NCBI RefSeq assembly: GCF_016775155.1
Contig: NZ_JAEUGD010000064.1
Location: forward strand, 257,430-321,429
DNA from: Fulvivirga marina
GTDB taxonomy: Bacteria > Bacteroidota > Bacteroidia > Cytophagales > Cyclobacteriaceae
DNA: 64,000 nt
Reading direction: 5' to 3'
Numbering within the stretch: position 1 is the first letter of the stretch; every line of letters starts with the position of its first letter. Position numbers and translations under genes: made by a program. Below the pieces are notes generated by a model. It saw nothing but the letters and a program-made list of their open reading frames with translations, was not told the DNA's origin and made no database searches. Below are positions 1 to 8,925 of this stretch, piece by piece.

Positions 1-204
1 AATCATTACTTTCAACAACTTGAAACAACACTAGATAACAATATTGATTATCAAGAAGTTAAAGAAGAGTGGCGTTTACTCTATCCTTATGCCTGGGCGG
101 ATTTCTACCGGTTTCTTGACGGCTGGAGTCCTGGTCATTGGAAAATGCACGATTATAGTAAACGACTCACCAGGCAGGTGATTGACGAGTTAAAGATCAA
201 ATGA
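1..204 (+). CDS. C-terminal end of a probable kinase/phosphotransferase (partial)
   Basis: An open frame enters from the left edge and ends with TGA at 202-204. Only the last 67 residues are visible. The tail contains [19 protein letters not shown], rich in Trp and aromatic residues, which reminds me of the C-terminal ends of small-molecule kinases of the aminoglycoside-phosphotransferase/choline-kinase fold in Bacteroidota. That is recollection of a pattern, not a domain match. The stop overlaps the next start (ATGA, 201-204), so the two genes are probably translationally coupled, and a kinase beside an inositol-monophosphatase family phosphatase would make sense. Function is tentative because the catalytic part lies outside the window. 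Confidence 0.45.
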   Translation, partial: NHYFQQLETTLDNNIDYQEVKEEWRLLYPYAWADFYRFLDGWSPGHWKMHDYSKRLTRQVIDELKIK

Positions 205-1085
205 TACTCAGAGAAGAAGAATTAAAATCACTTTGTCAGACGGCAACCACCGCTGCATTAGCAGCTGGCGAATATATTCAATCCCAGTTTAATAAACATT
301 ATACTAAAACACACAAAGCAGGTGGTAACTCCCTGGCTTCTCAGGTAGTAACAGACATAGATGTAAGAGCTCAGGAAATCATTCTCAAACATTTGGGTAA
401 TGCCACTCAAAACTATGATTTCGGGTTGTTGACTGAAGAAACTGCTGACGATCAGTCAAGAGGAGAGAAACGTTATTTCTGGTGCATTGACCCAATGGAC
501 GGAACCTTACCCTTTACAGAAAAACGGACGGGCTATGCCGTTTCAATTTCATTGATCACAAATGGGGGAGACCCTGTAATTGGTGTGGTTTACGTGCCCG
601 ACTTAGCAGCGTGTTATACCTCCATTAAAGGATCGGGGGTATGGCTAAACCACAGACCCTATGTTCGGGAGAAAGCAGCTAATGATACAATTCATATATT
701 TATGGATAGAAGTCTCCAATCTGAAGTATATTTTGACCTGGTAAGCAACTGGCTGAGTGAATGGGCAGCAACCCACAAAACCGGAATAAAATACCACTCG
801 GGTTTTGGAGCAGTTCGAAATGCATTAGGTGCAATGACCTCAGGTATTGGATGTTATTTTAAGTTTCCCAAACAGCAAAAAGGAGGCGGGAGTATCTGGG
901 ATTTTGCCGCAACACGATTATTTTTCGAAGAACTGGGGTTGCTGGTGTCCAACGCTCAGGGTAAAAGGCTCCACCTCAATAACCCCAAAACCACTTTTAT
1001 GCACGAAGTAGGTATTCTGTATACTACTCATACTGATTTGTCTGACTTTATCATAAGCGTGGGACAGCAGGTGGGAGATCGCTGA
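201..1085 (+). CDS. Inositol monophosphatase family protein (CysQ/IMPase-like)
   Basis: Mg-dependent phosphatase of the FIG superfamily. The family hydrolyses inositol phosphates, 3'-phosphoadenosine 5'-phosphate or related sugar phosphates. Visible metal-site motifs are Glu79-Glu80 in [10 protein letters not shown], the hallmark DPMDGT (Asp97-Asp100-Gly-Thr) and a late [14 protein letters not shown], which matches the WD motif supplying the third acidic ligand. Its 294 residues are normal to slightly long for the family. It starts inside the stop codon of the preceding gene (ATGA overlap), so the two are probably one transcript. The substrate cannot be read from sequence; 3'(2'),5'-bisphosphate nucleotidase and inositol or sugar phosphatase are both possible. 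Confidence 0.82.
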   Translation: MILREEELKSLCQTATTAALAAGEYIQSQFNKHYTKTHKAGGNSLASQVVTDIDVRAQEIILKHLGNATQNYDFGLLTEETADDQSRGEKRYFWCIDPMDGTLPFTEKRTGYAVSISLITNGGDPVIGVVYVPDLAACYTSIKGSGVWLNHRPYVREKAANDTIHIFMDRSLQSEVYFDLVSNWLSEWAATHKTGIKYHSGFGAVRNALGAMTSGIGCYFKFPKQQKGGGSIWDFAATRLFFEELGLLVSNAQGKRLHLNNPKTTFMHEVGILYTTHTDLSDFIISVGQQVGDR

Positions 1086-1146
1086 TTTAACACTACCCCC
1101 CATATGGCTCATAGCCATATATTGCTTGGTTCAAACCCATCCTTAA

Positions 1147-1581
1147 TTAAAGCTCTCCAATATCTTCATTCCAAAGCTCAGGTTTATCATGAATAAACTG
1201 CTCCATCATTTGAATACATGTTGGATCATCCACATCGATTACTTCAACGCCATGAGACTCCATGAATTCACGTGCTCCCGGAAATGTGCGTGATTCGCCC
1301 ACAATTACTTTAGGGATGTTGAACTGCACAATGGTTCCTGCACACATATAGCAGGGCATAAGGGTTGAGTAAATCACGGTATTTTTATAACTGCCTATTC
1401 TTCCTGCATTATTCAGGCAGTCCATTTCTCCATGTAAAATAGGGTTAGCTTCCTGAACCCGCTTATTATGCCCTCTGGCAATAATCTTGTTGTCTCTTAC
1501 CAAAACAGAGCCAATCGGAATTCCTCCTTCGTCCAGACTTTTTTTTGCTTGATCTATCGCTGCTTGTAGAAATGGGTCCAT
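1147..1581 (-). CDS. Cytosine deaminase, yeast Fcy1-like
   Basis: Zinc-dependent hydrolytic deaminase of the CDA fold, probably converting cytosine to uracil in pyrimidine salvage. The zinc site is complete: His50-Gly-Glu52 (HGE) and Cys77-x-x-Cys80 (PCYMC). The whole 144-residue chain follows the small fungal cytosine deaminase pattern, including GGIPIGSVLV near the start and the C-terminal KPELWNEDIGEL, which closely resembles the RPQDWFEDIGE end of yeast cytosine deaminase. That tail separates it from TadA or guanine deaminase. It ends convergently with the phosphatase gene and stands alone. Most bacteria use an unrelated amidohydrolase-type cytosine deaminase, so this type is noteworthy. 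Confidence 0.85.
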   Translation of the reverse strand: MDPFLQAAIDQAKKSLDEGGIPIGSVLVRDNKIIARGHNKRVQEANPILHGEMDCLNNAGRIGSYKNTVIYSTLMPCYMCAGTIVQFNIPKVIVGESRTFPGAREFMESHGVEVIDVDDPTCIQMMEQFIHDKPELWNEDIGEL

Positions 1582-1812
1582 AATTTTTAAAATTTTAACC
1601 TAATAAATATATTATTTATTCTTCATATTAATAACAGCGACAAATAAAAAGAATCGGTATCAGAGGTTAAAGTAAACCTTTAGATAACTGCATTATCAGA
1701 CAACTGAATGATAACAAGAGCCGATCATTACCACGTACTCTAAAAAAATTAACTTTTACTACTGATCTGTTCAAGTCTTTAGAGCCGGGATGACTTGGCT
1801 CCATAATACATT

Positions 1813-2721
1813 TCAAGCCTTCGGACTTAAAATGGTTCCAAATTCAAGCCCTTTTGTAAATGATTTTGATTCCGAGAAATACTTTTTGGGCGGGTGTTTA
1901 TAGGGGAATAGCAATCCGCTGGGGCTATTTTCCGGATAAACCTCGGAATGACACTGGATCACAAACTTTTCTCCGGTAGGTAACGTATCATAGGATGTTT
2001 TGAATAGAGGGGTCTTTAGTTCTGCAATGCCATGCATAGCGGTCCACTCAACGGGCCATGAAAGAATTTCCAGCCAAAAGTTGTAAAGTTGTGGGGTCAA
2101 TTGATTTTGAGCAATTTTCAATATTTCATTGCCTAGGGTTACAAACTCTTCTGATTGTAACTTTGGGACACGGAATGGCATAAGGCTAATGCCCCAATCC
2201 TCCCAAAAATAGTTGGTATGAATATCTTGTTGAACCTTTAAGAATTGTTCTTTTTCTTTTATGATATCAGCAAGATATATCCATTTGGGATCTCTAATGT
2301 TCTGTTCACTAAACTCCTGCCAGGCATCCCAGTATGCTTTTGAAAAAGGAAGACCACAATTCCGAATGCCATCATTTAAAAAAGCTCTTACTGCTTTCCG
2401 TTTTCCTGCTACAACACATGTATAGTCTGCACCTCTGACTGTGGTTGTACTGGCTACGTTAAGCATATATGAGGCACTTGAAGCAGGTACTACCTCAGCA
2501 ACAAGACCTGAGCTTTCCAGTATTTTTTTAAACTGATACACACCATGGGTTTCAACATTATGAAACTGAACGGGAAATAGCTTTTGGCCTTCTTCACTTT
2601 GAAACAGCTTTTTAATCGCTACTGCAATTTCAGTAAACCTATATTCCCAGGTTCTTTTAAGTTCAAAGCTAGCCCAGCTTAACCTGCGGAAAGGTGGCAT
2701 TGTAAACTCTAATCGCGTCAT
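1813..2721 (-). CDS. Unknown protein of the radical SAM/HExxH modification cluster
   Basis: A 302-residue soluble protein of no family I recognise; no signal peptide or membrane segment is visible. The N-terminal part is rich in aromatic and basic residues (WASFELKRTWEYRF), and a late conserved-looking stretch reads PVEWTAMHGIAELKTPLFK. It starts 2 nt after the HExxH gene stop, so it is the last gene of the four-gene minus-strand unit, and tight coupling implies a shared job. It could be an accessory or substrate-recognition protein, or a diverged partner enzyme; it has no HExxH or Cys cluster of its own. The role is inferred only from position. Confidence 0.6.
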   Translation of the reverse strand: MTRLEFTMPPFRRLSWASFELKRTWEYRFTEIAVAIKKLFQSEEGQKLFPVQFHNVETHGVYQFKKILESSGLVAEVVPASSASYMLNVASTTTVRGADYTCVVAGKRKAVRAFLNDGIRNCGLPFSKAYWDAWQEFSEQNIRDPKWIYLADIIKEKEQFLKVQQDIHTNYFWEDWGISLMPFRVPKLQSEEFVTLGNEILKIAQNQLTPQLYNFWLEILSWPVEWTAMHGIAELKTPLFKTSYDTLPTGEKFVIQCHSEVYPENSPSGLLFPYKHPPKKYFSESKSFTKGLEFGTILSPKA

Positions 2722-2723
2722 AA

Positions 2724-3524
2724 TTAATGAATAGGTGTAAAGTATGCCCTTCCTTTAGCAATGGTGTCTTTGGACCAGGATAGGAAACTCTCAATAAAGG
2801 GTTCCCCTAGTTTTGTGGGCTTAATATTCCTTTCAAGGACTTCTTGTCCTGTTTGCATTCTTTTCAATGTATCATTGGTTAATATTTTCCAGGTTTCATG
2901 ATCCTGGTGAGTGGGATACTTCTTCAATAAAATTAAGTCAAGGTAGAGTATATGTATAAATGAATATTGAGCATGCAGAACTGCAGCCATAGGGCGTTCA
3001 GTATCCTTGATACTACTATAGTACATTGCTTCCGCAGGGTTACTAATCCATTCAGAAGCAGAATTCATCGTAATTCCTAATGAAAAAAGCTTTAAATGAG
3101 CCATTTCATGCACCATAGCTTCAGCGAGGGGAAAAGGATCATTGGTGGTCAAATAAATTAATCCTGGTTCATCCCAGTGGCACCCTGAAGAAGATCCAAA
3201 AGGATTTGACTCAAAAAATTCTAATTGAATGGGATTGATGAAAGACACAAAGAATGGAAACTGTTCTTTCATTTCAGGCCAATCCAAAAGATAATCGATT
3301 GATTTGGAAATCATTACGTCTTCGGGAGTATGGTTATACATTCCTGAATAGGGACATTCGTGGTGATAATGACCTACTGCAACCCGATTGTCAAAACATG
3401 TAAATAATACCTTTGACGTTGATTTTACTTTTGGTCTTATTAGCGAAGTGTCCTTCAACCTTTTAATCACCTCTAAGTCATAGTGGTCTGGTTGTGGAAA
3501 GGCTATTTTGTCCCAAGCTATCAT
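2724..3524 (-). CDS. HExxH-motif protein, probable alpha-ketoglutarate-dependent peptide beta-hydroxylase
   Basis: A 266-residue protein with the metal-binding motif HEMAH at residues 139-143, inside PLAEAMVHEMAHLKLFSLG, plus a preceding Cys/His/Trp-rich stretch SSSGCHWDEPGLIYLT. HExxH proteins encoded beside radical SAM/SPASM enzymes of the FxsB type are now named aKG-HExxH peptide beta-hydroxylases in protein-family resources, and fused radical SAM-HExxH enzymes have been reported to make cyclophanes and hydroxylate side chains of peptides. Here the two activities are separate genes: the ATG begins directly after the radical SAM stop codon (0 nt gap). A simple metalloprotease is the alternative, but the genetic coupling to a radical SAM maturase favours peptide modification. 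The substrate is inferred to be the 1044-residue protein of this operon. Confidence 0.7.
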   Translation of the reverse strand: MIAWDKIAFPQPDHYDLEVIKRLKDTSLIRPKVKSTSKVLFTCFDNRVAVGHYHHECPYSGMYNHTPEDVMISKSIDYLLDWPEMKEQFPFFVSFINPIQLEFFESNPFGSSSGCHWDEPGLIYLTTNDPFPLAEAMVHEMAHLKLFSLGITMNSASEWISNPAEAMYYSSIKDTERPMAAVLHAQYSFIHILYLDLILLKKYPTHQDHETWKILTNDTLKRMQTGQEVLERNIKPTKLGEPFIESFLSWSKDTIAKGRAYFTPIH

Positions 3525-4679
3525 TTACGTAAAGTTTTGAATTAGATACTGTAGCGTAGGGTTCTGACCATTAGCCCAATGGTTAATCAGTTTCTCCTCA
3601 ATCTGCTTTCTTTGAGGGTGTAGCGAAACTGGAGACAAGCCTTCATTCAACATCTCCTGTTCAGCTTCTTCAAATAGGTATTTCCATAAACCACAATTCT
3701 CACTTTTATTTCTCCACTCACCATCAATTGCTGTTCCGGGACATTGCCCCTTGCAGGACAGAAAGAAACGGCAATTACGACATCCTCCATATTCATCAGG
3801 AGTATGATAAAGGGCTATATAACGCTCATACCCCATATTTGCTGGCTGCTGAAAGTTGATCCCTTCTTTGTCAGTAAGACCACAATTGTGCAAATTCCCC
3901 TCACCATCAATTCCATTGACTGCTTCAGTGGAATAGGGGTCGCATGCTCGCCAGGTACAGGTTCCATGTTCATCTTCAGCAAGAAGCATTTGGTGCACAT
4001 CCCGAAAAATGTCAAACCTGAGATGCTTTAAGGTTTTCTCAAACTTTTTGTATGCTGAAAACACTGTAATATTCTCTTCGGCAGAAAAACTGTAGATTTT
4101 TCGAATAGCAGGATGGTCAATTTCCAGTACATGAAGTCGCGCAGAAGCAATTTCCAATGCATCCATCTCTCTAAGCCATTCAAACATCTTGGGGAGACGA
4201 TCCGGGCTGCTGTTACTCCGAGTAACCTGAATCTGTAATCCTATTGGAATTTTGGCCTGTCTCAATTGATGAATGGCCTTAATTGATCTTTTTGTCGCTT
4301 GACGAGTTTTGTCAATGGTTCCAGCCCATCGCACATCATTCAACTCTTCCGGACCATCAATAGAAATACCAACCTTTGTATTGTACCGCAAAAATAACTC
4401 TATATGTGCCTCATTAATAAGTGCTCCATTGGTCATGACACTTGTTTCTCCAAATTGTTGGTGTCCCCATTGAAGCAGATCTTCCAATGCTGTCATAGAC
4501 ATCAGTAAAGGCTCACCTCCAAATAAATGAAAAGGTTCCCCGTCTTCCAGGATTCTCTGCTTGACCAATTCCGGATGATATTGACTTCCTCCGTTACCAG
4601 CATCACGGTGCATGTTTTGGTAGCAATATTGACACGCTATGTTACATTTCACACCAAATGGTCTAACTTCTAACGCCAT
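3525..4679 (-). CDS. Radical SAM/SPASM peptide maturase (FxsB-like)
   Basis: Radical S-adenosylmethionine enzyme with two further iron-sulfur sites, of the type that modifies ribosomally made peptides. The SAM-cluster motif CNIACQYC (Cys12, Cys16, Cys19) is unusually close to the N-terminus, followed by the SAM-binding GGEP at 54-57. The C-terminal SPASM/twitch region carries Cys241, 246, 266, 300, 303, 309, 313 and 329, including CRNCRFFLSCKGQCPG. The 384 residues are complete. The order is substrate candidate, radical SAM, HExxH protein, unknown protein. FxsB-type enzymes occur with HExxH domains in other phyla. Likely chemistry is crosslinking or another side-chain modification at unactivated carbons; the exact bond cannot be read from sequence. 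Confidence 0.85.
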   Translation of the reverse strand: MALEVRPFGVKCNIACQYCYQNMHRDAGNGGSQYHPELVKQRILEDGEPFHLFGGEPLLMSMTALEDLLQWGHQQFGETSVMTNGALINEAHIELFLRYNTKVGISIDGPEELNDVRWAGTIDKTRQATKRSIKAIHQLRQAKIPIGLQIQVTRSNSSPDRLPKMFEWLREMDALEIASARLHVLEIDHPAIRKIYSFSAEENITVFSAYKKFEKTLKHLRFDIFRDVHQMLLAEDEHGTCTWRACDPYSTEAVNGIDGEGNLHNCGLTDKEGINFQQPANMGYERYIALYHTPDEYGGCRNCRFFLSCKGQCPGTAIDGEWRNKSENCGLWKYLFEEAEQEMLNEGLSPVSLHPQRKQIEEKLINHWANGQNPTLQYLIQNFT

Positions 4680-4704
4680 TGAATATTATTTATGCAGTAA
4701 TTAA

Positions 4705-7700
4705 TCAAAAAACCTTCACATGAGGCAACTTAACGTGCTTAATATGTGGTGCTTTAATGTGTTTGATATGAGGCGCTTTGATATGCTTAAGGTGTGGTAA
4801 TAGATCATCTACGACACTAATAGGAAAGCCTACTACCTTAAGAATATCATTTAAGGCATTGTCACCCAGATCAAAAACACCTTTTAGCACATCCGAAACA
4901 ACATTCACGGGTTCTCCAATTGCTTTTAATGCAGAACCAACTTCTTCGGCTGTTTTTCCAATGCCTTTTAAAATTTCTGCAACAGCCCTTATGGGTTGAG
5001 CAAGTACTACTTTAAGAACATTAGCGATTTCAGCGGCAGTATATCCGATTGCATTGAGTATTCCTGCAATAACTTGCTCTGACATTTCAAACAACTCGCT
5101 AAGAACTTCACCAACTTCTTCCGCCAGGTATCCGGCCTCTTTCATGGCATTAGCAATTTCTTGTGCAGATTTTTCAAATCCCGCCTTAAGCGCTTTCCCC
5201 GTGTCGATTGCGATGTAGCCTACATTCTTCATCAATTTAGCTGAAGCTTCCAGTGTTTCTTCGAAGTGGTGAGCCAGCGCTTTTCCAACCTTTTCCATAA
5301 CTTCGCCAACAAATTCAATGGCTTTGTCCAGTACGGCCTCCAACCACTCCAGGGCATTCTGAAGAAGATCTTCAAATATCTTAGCAACGTTTTCAAGTAT
5401 ATATTGAACCAGATATTCTGGTAATTTACGTACATCAGTAACCTCAACAGTCAAGGTTCCCAGGTTGAATGTTTTTCCATTCCATTCAAACTTTGCGGAT
5501 ATATAGCTACTGAAGCTATTATCTTTAAAGCTGGCTCCAAAGCCTCCAAAAACGGCTGTATTCAGCTTTATATTACCTAAATCCAAAGGAAGGGCTATGG
5601 AGATCCCAGTCAATTGTATATCCAGTTCCGAGTTTGCTTCAAAATCAGTAATACTCTTAAACGATACTTTTAAAGACTGACTAAACAATCCGGCAATGTT
5701 TTCTCTGAGCTCGAACATGATGCCGTCATTGCCTATCTCCGCATCAAGACCTGCTTCAACAAGGCCTAAAACAGAAACATTTGCCGAGCAGGTGAAATAT
5801 GGACTCTGTTGCGTGTCGAATTGCATCATAGCACCCCCTGGAGAAACCGTTGCAGCACCTTGATAACCGGTAGGCGTTCCCTTACCATTACCAGTGATCT
5901 CCAGGAGGTTACCACCTACCCGAATAGGGTCTAGAATAAAGGCCCCACTTATGTTTTTTTCAGATGTGATTTTTAATTCTGAGTAAACATGAGTCCCAAA
6001 AATTTGCATTATTCCACTTAGACCCAAGCCAGGATAGGCCAGTGCCCCGTTGGCCTGTTGAAGTGGAGTAGGGGATCCACACCAATAAAGCATAACCTGA
6101 TGGAAACTAATGGCATTGAGGAAATCGGGTAAATCCAGATTTTTATTCGTCACTGCCGTTATGCAAGTATCCAGGCTCAATTCATCAAGGTACATGGATA
6201 GAAGAATTGGAGCGGTGGCGCCTCCCTGCGTTGTAAATATAATCGAAAACTCATTGTTGCCCGGAATTTCTTCCGGACTCAGCGGAGTTACACTTTCTGG
6301 CAAATTAGAAGGCTTATCCGGACCAATGTAGAACGCACCGCTGGCACCAATATTAATATTAAATGGATTCAATTGGGCTTGAATCATAAGTTGGAGCGTG
6401 GATAAATGTATACCGGGAAAACCAAAAGGTGGCGGAAAGCTTTCAAGTTCTTTCTCCACAGAAAAACTACCGGAAATACTGTTTGCCCCTAAACGGATAC
6501 TACCTGGAAGCGCTATGTTTAATGGCGGCAAACTAAAATTAATCAAACCACTCACTTCCACACTTGGTGGAATCGCGCTTAGACTTACCTCAGGGTCTAT
6601 CAAACCAAATATATTTATACCTCCGATAGAAAGATCAATATCTTTCGGAATCCTGATATCCAGTGAAAAATCCGGGGTTGTATCTCTTATATTCCACACA
6701 ATGAAATGAGTACCATCACCTATGATGCCCTCTACTACGGACAGTAAATCACCCAAAACCCCATCGCTATCAGAAAGTTGAGAGAGCAATGCAATGTTCA
6801 AGCCTGGCTTCAAAATCATTTTGTCGTCTGCCGCTTGGCCGAAGTGTATAAGTTCCTTACCGGGAATAAAGTCATTGCTCAGAATAATTCCGTATTGCTG
6901 GATGGTGAGGAAATTGAAGGGAGTCAATAACTGCCCTAATATACCTGGGAGGTCTCCCGGGTGATGACCTTCAGACTTGGGGACACCCACCAACAAAACC
7001 CTGAGGCGACCATTTTCTTCCGTTATCAAACCACTCACGTTTAAATTCTCAAAGGGAAACCCCAATGCTGATGAGGTAAACTTTAAAGAATTTTGATTTA
7101 ACAAGGTAAAAGCAAAGTCCTGAAGCGTAAGGTTAAATTCCGGAGCTATATTCGCCATAGATGGTGATAAACTATCTTGCAGAGTACTGGCTACTAACTG
7201 CCTAATTTCATCTTCGCTATTGATTTGATGATATGATTCAAAAAACTGTGAAGTTTCAGGACTGGCCGACCCATCTAATTGGATATAGTGTTTCAAGGGC
7301 GGTCTGGATGCTTTTTTATAGGTGATCTCCATCTGTTGGGAGGAGCCAATTGTATTAAGCTTAGCCGAACGATCATTGCCTGGTGCACCTCCAAGCCTAA
7401 TCATCAGATTATTAAACTTTTCAAATCCTTTCACACCACAAATTTCGATACAGCCTACAGAAGCATAAGCGCCATTACTTTGAGAGAGAGGAACATCCGG
7501 ACCATCATGAATCAAAAAATTACCATATACCTGCCATGCTCCATCCTCTGTTGATGGAGCGCTATGCACTGAATATTCAGGAAGCCACGCTTTGATAATA
7601 TGAGTTTGTTCATCCGCAAGTCCCACTACTCGGGGAGACGACGTTGTAGTTCTTTGTTGAACCCCAAACCGGAAGACTTCAAAGGTTTCTTCAATGTTCT

Positions 7701-7839
7701 TCCCGGAATCGTCAGTGCCACGAACATGGAGTTCATAAGTGGGAATTAAAAAGAGTTTTTTGCCATCTCCGGCGGGGTAGGCCCAGGTAAGTGCTTCCCC
7801 AACCGGAGTATTACCTACAGTAAGTTTTATTTTTCTCAT
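4705..7839 (-). CDS. Giant protein with L,D-transpeptidase-like N-terminus and His/Lys/Pro repeat tail; candidate modification substrate
   Basis: A 1044-residue protein and the first gene of the radical SAM operon (25 nt before the maturase). No signal peptide or membrane segment is seen. Residues about 60-160 hold a YkuD-like signature: His111, then 15 residues, then S127-V-G-C130, fitting the L,D-transpeptidase pattern H-x(14-17)-[S/T]-x-G-C. Residues about 230-800 are beta-rich, Gly/Pro-spaced and of unknown fold. Residues about 800-1010 are amphipathic helices with repeats of the kind LKxxGYxAxEVxxAL. The last 30 residues (1015-1044) repeat PH(I/L/V)KH(I/V)K(A/L) about three and a half times. 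Length, repeat tail and neighbours suggest that the tail is the region modified by the two downstream enzymes (inference). A lipid-binding or effector role is equally open. Confidence 0.7.
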   Translation of the reverse strand: MRKIKLTVGNTPVGEALTWAYPAGDGKKLFLIPTYELHVRGTDDSGKNIEETFEVFRFGVQQRTTTSSPRVVGLADEQTHIIKAWLPEYSVHSAPSTEDGAWQVYGNFLIHDGPDVPLSQSNGAYASVGCIEICGVKGFEKFNNLMIRLGGAPGNDRSAKLNTIGSSQQMEITYKKASRPPLKHYIQLDGSASPETSQFFESYHQINSEDEIRQLVASTLQDSLSPSMANIAPEFNLTLQDFAFTLLNQNSLKFTSSALGFPFENLNVSGLITEENGRLRVLLVGVPKSEGHHPGDLPGILGQLLTPFNFLTIQQYGIILSNDFIPGKELIHFGQAADDKMILKPGLNIALLSQLSDSDGVLGDLLSVVEGIIGDGTHFIVWNIRDTTPDFSLDIRIPKDIDLSIGGINIFGLIDPEVSLSAIPPSVEVSGLINFSLPPLNIALPGSIRLGANSISGSFSVEKELESFPPPFGFPGIHLSTLQLMIQAQLNPFNINIGASGAFYIGPDKPSNLPESVTPLSPEEIPGNNEFSIIFTTQGGATAPILLSMYLDELSLDTCITAVTNKNLDLPDFLNAISFHQVMLYWCGSPTPLQQANGALAYPGLGLSGIMQIFGTHVYSELKITSEKNISGAFILDPIRVGGNLLEITGNGKGTPTGYQGAATVSPGGAMMQFDTQQSPYFTCSANVSVLGLVEAGLDAEIGNDGIMFELRENIAGLFSQSLKVSFKSITDFEANSELDIQLTGISIALPLDLGNIKLNTAVFGGFGASFKDNSFSSYISAKFEWNGKTFNLGTLTVEVTDVRKLPEYLVQYILENVAKIFEDLLQNALEWLEAVLDKAIEFVGEVMEKVGKALAHHFEETLEASAKLMKNVGYIAIDTGKALKAGFEKSAQEIANAMKEAGYLAEEVGEVLSELFEMSEQVIAGILNAIGYTAAEIANVLKVVLAQPIRAVAEILKGIGKTAEEVGSALKAIGEPVNVVSDVLKGVFDLGDNALNDILKVVGFPISVVDDLLPHLKHIKAPHIKHIKAPHIKHVKLPHVKVF
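4708..4797 (-). repeat. 24-nt tandem repeats encoding PH(I/L/V)KH(I/V)K(A/L)
   Basis: Imperfect 24-nt direct repeats encode the last 30 residues of the giant protein: PHLKHIKA, PHIKHIKA, PHIKHVKL, then PHVKVF. Each unit has two His and two Lys at fixed spacing and one Pro. The DNA copies differ mainly at codon third positions and in conservative Ile/Val/Leu changes, so the peptide pattern appears maintained by selection rather than by recent duplication alone. Confidence 0.85.
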
Positions 7840-8101
7840 AAAAGAAATTCACATGAAACTTTATCAGCTTTGAATATAGCTTTAAAATAGAGATATCTTT
7901 AACATGATTAAGTTAATTGATGTGAAAATTTCAATTAACATGAGGCGGACCTGACAGCTGATCTACAACCTCTTACTTAAAAAACCTGGAAAAAGGGAAG
8001 ACGGACATAAAGCTTCAAAGAGCAAGAGGCGATAGGGAGGTTTACAACCTGCAACATATTTCCTTCATATACCATTACTCTTCAAATGTTATTGAAAAAT
8101 G

Positions 8102-8121
8102 CCCAAGGTTGGGTATTGATT
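8102..8121 (+). promoter_or_regulatory. Quasi-palindromic element, copy 1
   Basis: CCCAAGGTTGGGTATTGATT lies 43 nt before the start chosen for the membrane-protein gene. It matches a second copy at 8926-8945 in 18 of 20 positions; only the two central bases of the CCCAA/TTGGG inverted repeat are swapped (GG here, CC there). Both copies sit shortly upstream of a gene, which suggests a shared operator or promoter part. No other copy was noticed. The rest of the gap from 7840 to here shows no gene. Confidence 0.5.
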
Positions 8122-8163
8122 CAATTGATGCAAATGATTAATTTCTATAAAAGAAAAGAAATC

Positions 8164-8811
8164 ATGGACAGACTTAACCTTAACAATCTATCGTATAGAA
8201 AATTGAGAAGACTAATAGGGTACCTGGGTATAGCCCTGCCAGTATTACTATTTTTATACAGTCAATTTTTCGATCATGAAAAAGCATTTTTTGAAGTCGA
8301 GCATTCCATAAGCTTCTACTACTATACAAAAATGAGTACCATTTTTACAGGTATTTTAATCAGCTACGGGTTGATTTTATTTACCTACAGAGGTAAGTGG
8401 GAGTTGGAAAACAAATTAACAAATATTGCAGGTGTATTAGCCCTGGTTGTGGCAATAGTTCCAACCATGTTTACCGGTAGCACCACCTTATACGCTCACA
8501 ACAGCTTACTTTGGAGAGGTGTAATACATAACCTTTCCGCCGCAGTTTTTATCTTTATACTGGGCTACATAGTGCTAAAATTCTTCGCACAGGAAGATAT
8601 GTTTCGGTCCCTTTATCTATTTCTGGGAGTTATGGTTATGGTAGGTCTGACACTCGCTATATTCTCAGTCTTTTATGAAATTATTAAAGAGGGCAAAGAG
8701 CTATTTAAAGGAGCCATTTTTTGGGGAGAAACCATTAGCCTCTTTGCCTATGGGGCAGCGTGGATAAGGAGAGGTGTTCACGTTAACACCAATTCAGTTG
8801 ATAATGAATGA
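8164..8811 (+). CDS. Multi-pass membrane protein (DUF998-like)
   Basis: About 215 residues with roughly six hydrophobic segments (LIGYLGIALPVLLFLYSQFF, TIFTGILISYGLILF, IAGVLALVVAIVPTMF, LSAAVFIFILGYIVL, LYLFLGVMVMVGLTLAIF and a final one). The layout, an early FF-D-H stretch after TM1 and charged HxN/H turns, resembles the small DUF998/Frag1-like membrane proteins. The reading frame is open upstream to 8086, but I choose the ATG at 8164 (MDRLNLNN) because the upstream extension overlaps the quasi-palindromic element at 8102 and reads as poor coding sequence. No function can be assigned. It stands alone between the modification cluster and the RHS toxin. Confidence 0.6.
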   Translation: MDRLNLNNLSYRKLRRLIGYLGIALPVLLFLYSQFFDHEKAFFEVEHSISFYYYTKMSTIFTGILISYGLILFTYRGKWELENKLTNIAGVLALVVAIVPTMFTGSTTLYAHNSLLWRGVIHNLSAAVFIFILGYIVLKFFAQEDMFRSLYLFLGVMVMVGLTLAIFSVFYEIIKEGKELFKGAIFWGETISLFAYGAAWIRRGVHVNTNSVDNE

Positions 8812-8925
8812 TTTACACATCATGAGATAGAAAGTAATTTTCAATTTAGGCCACCATAACAACCGCAAGCTATAACCATTTGACTCATTTGACAGAGCAT
8901 GGTATACATACGATTGGATAAAATA

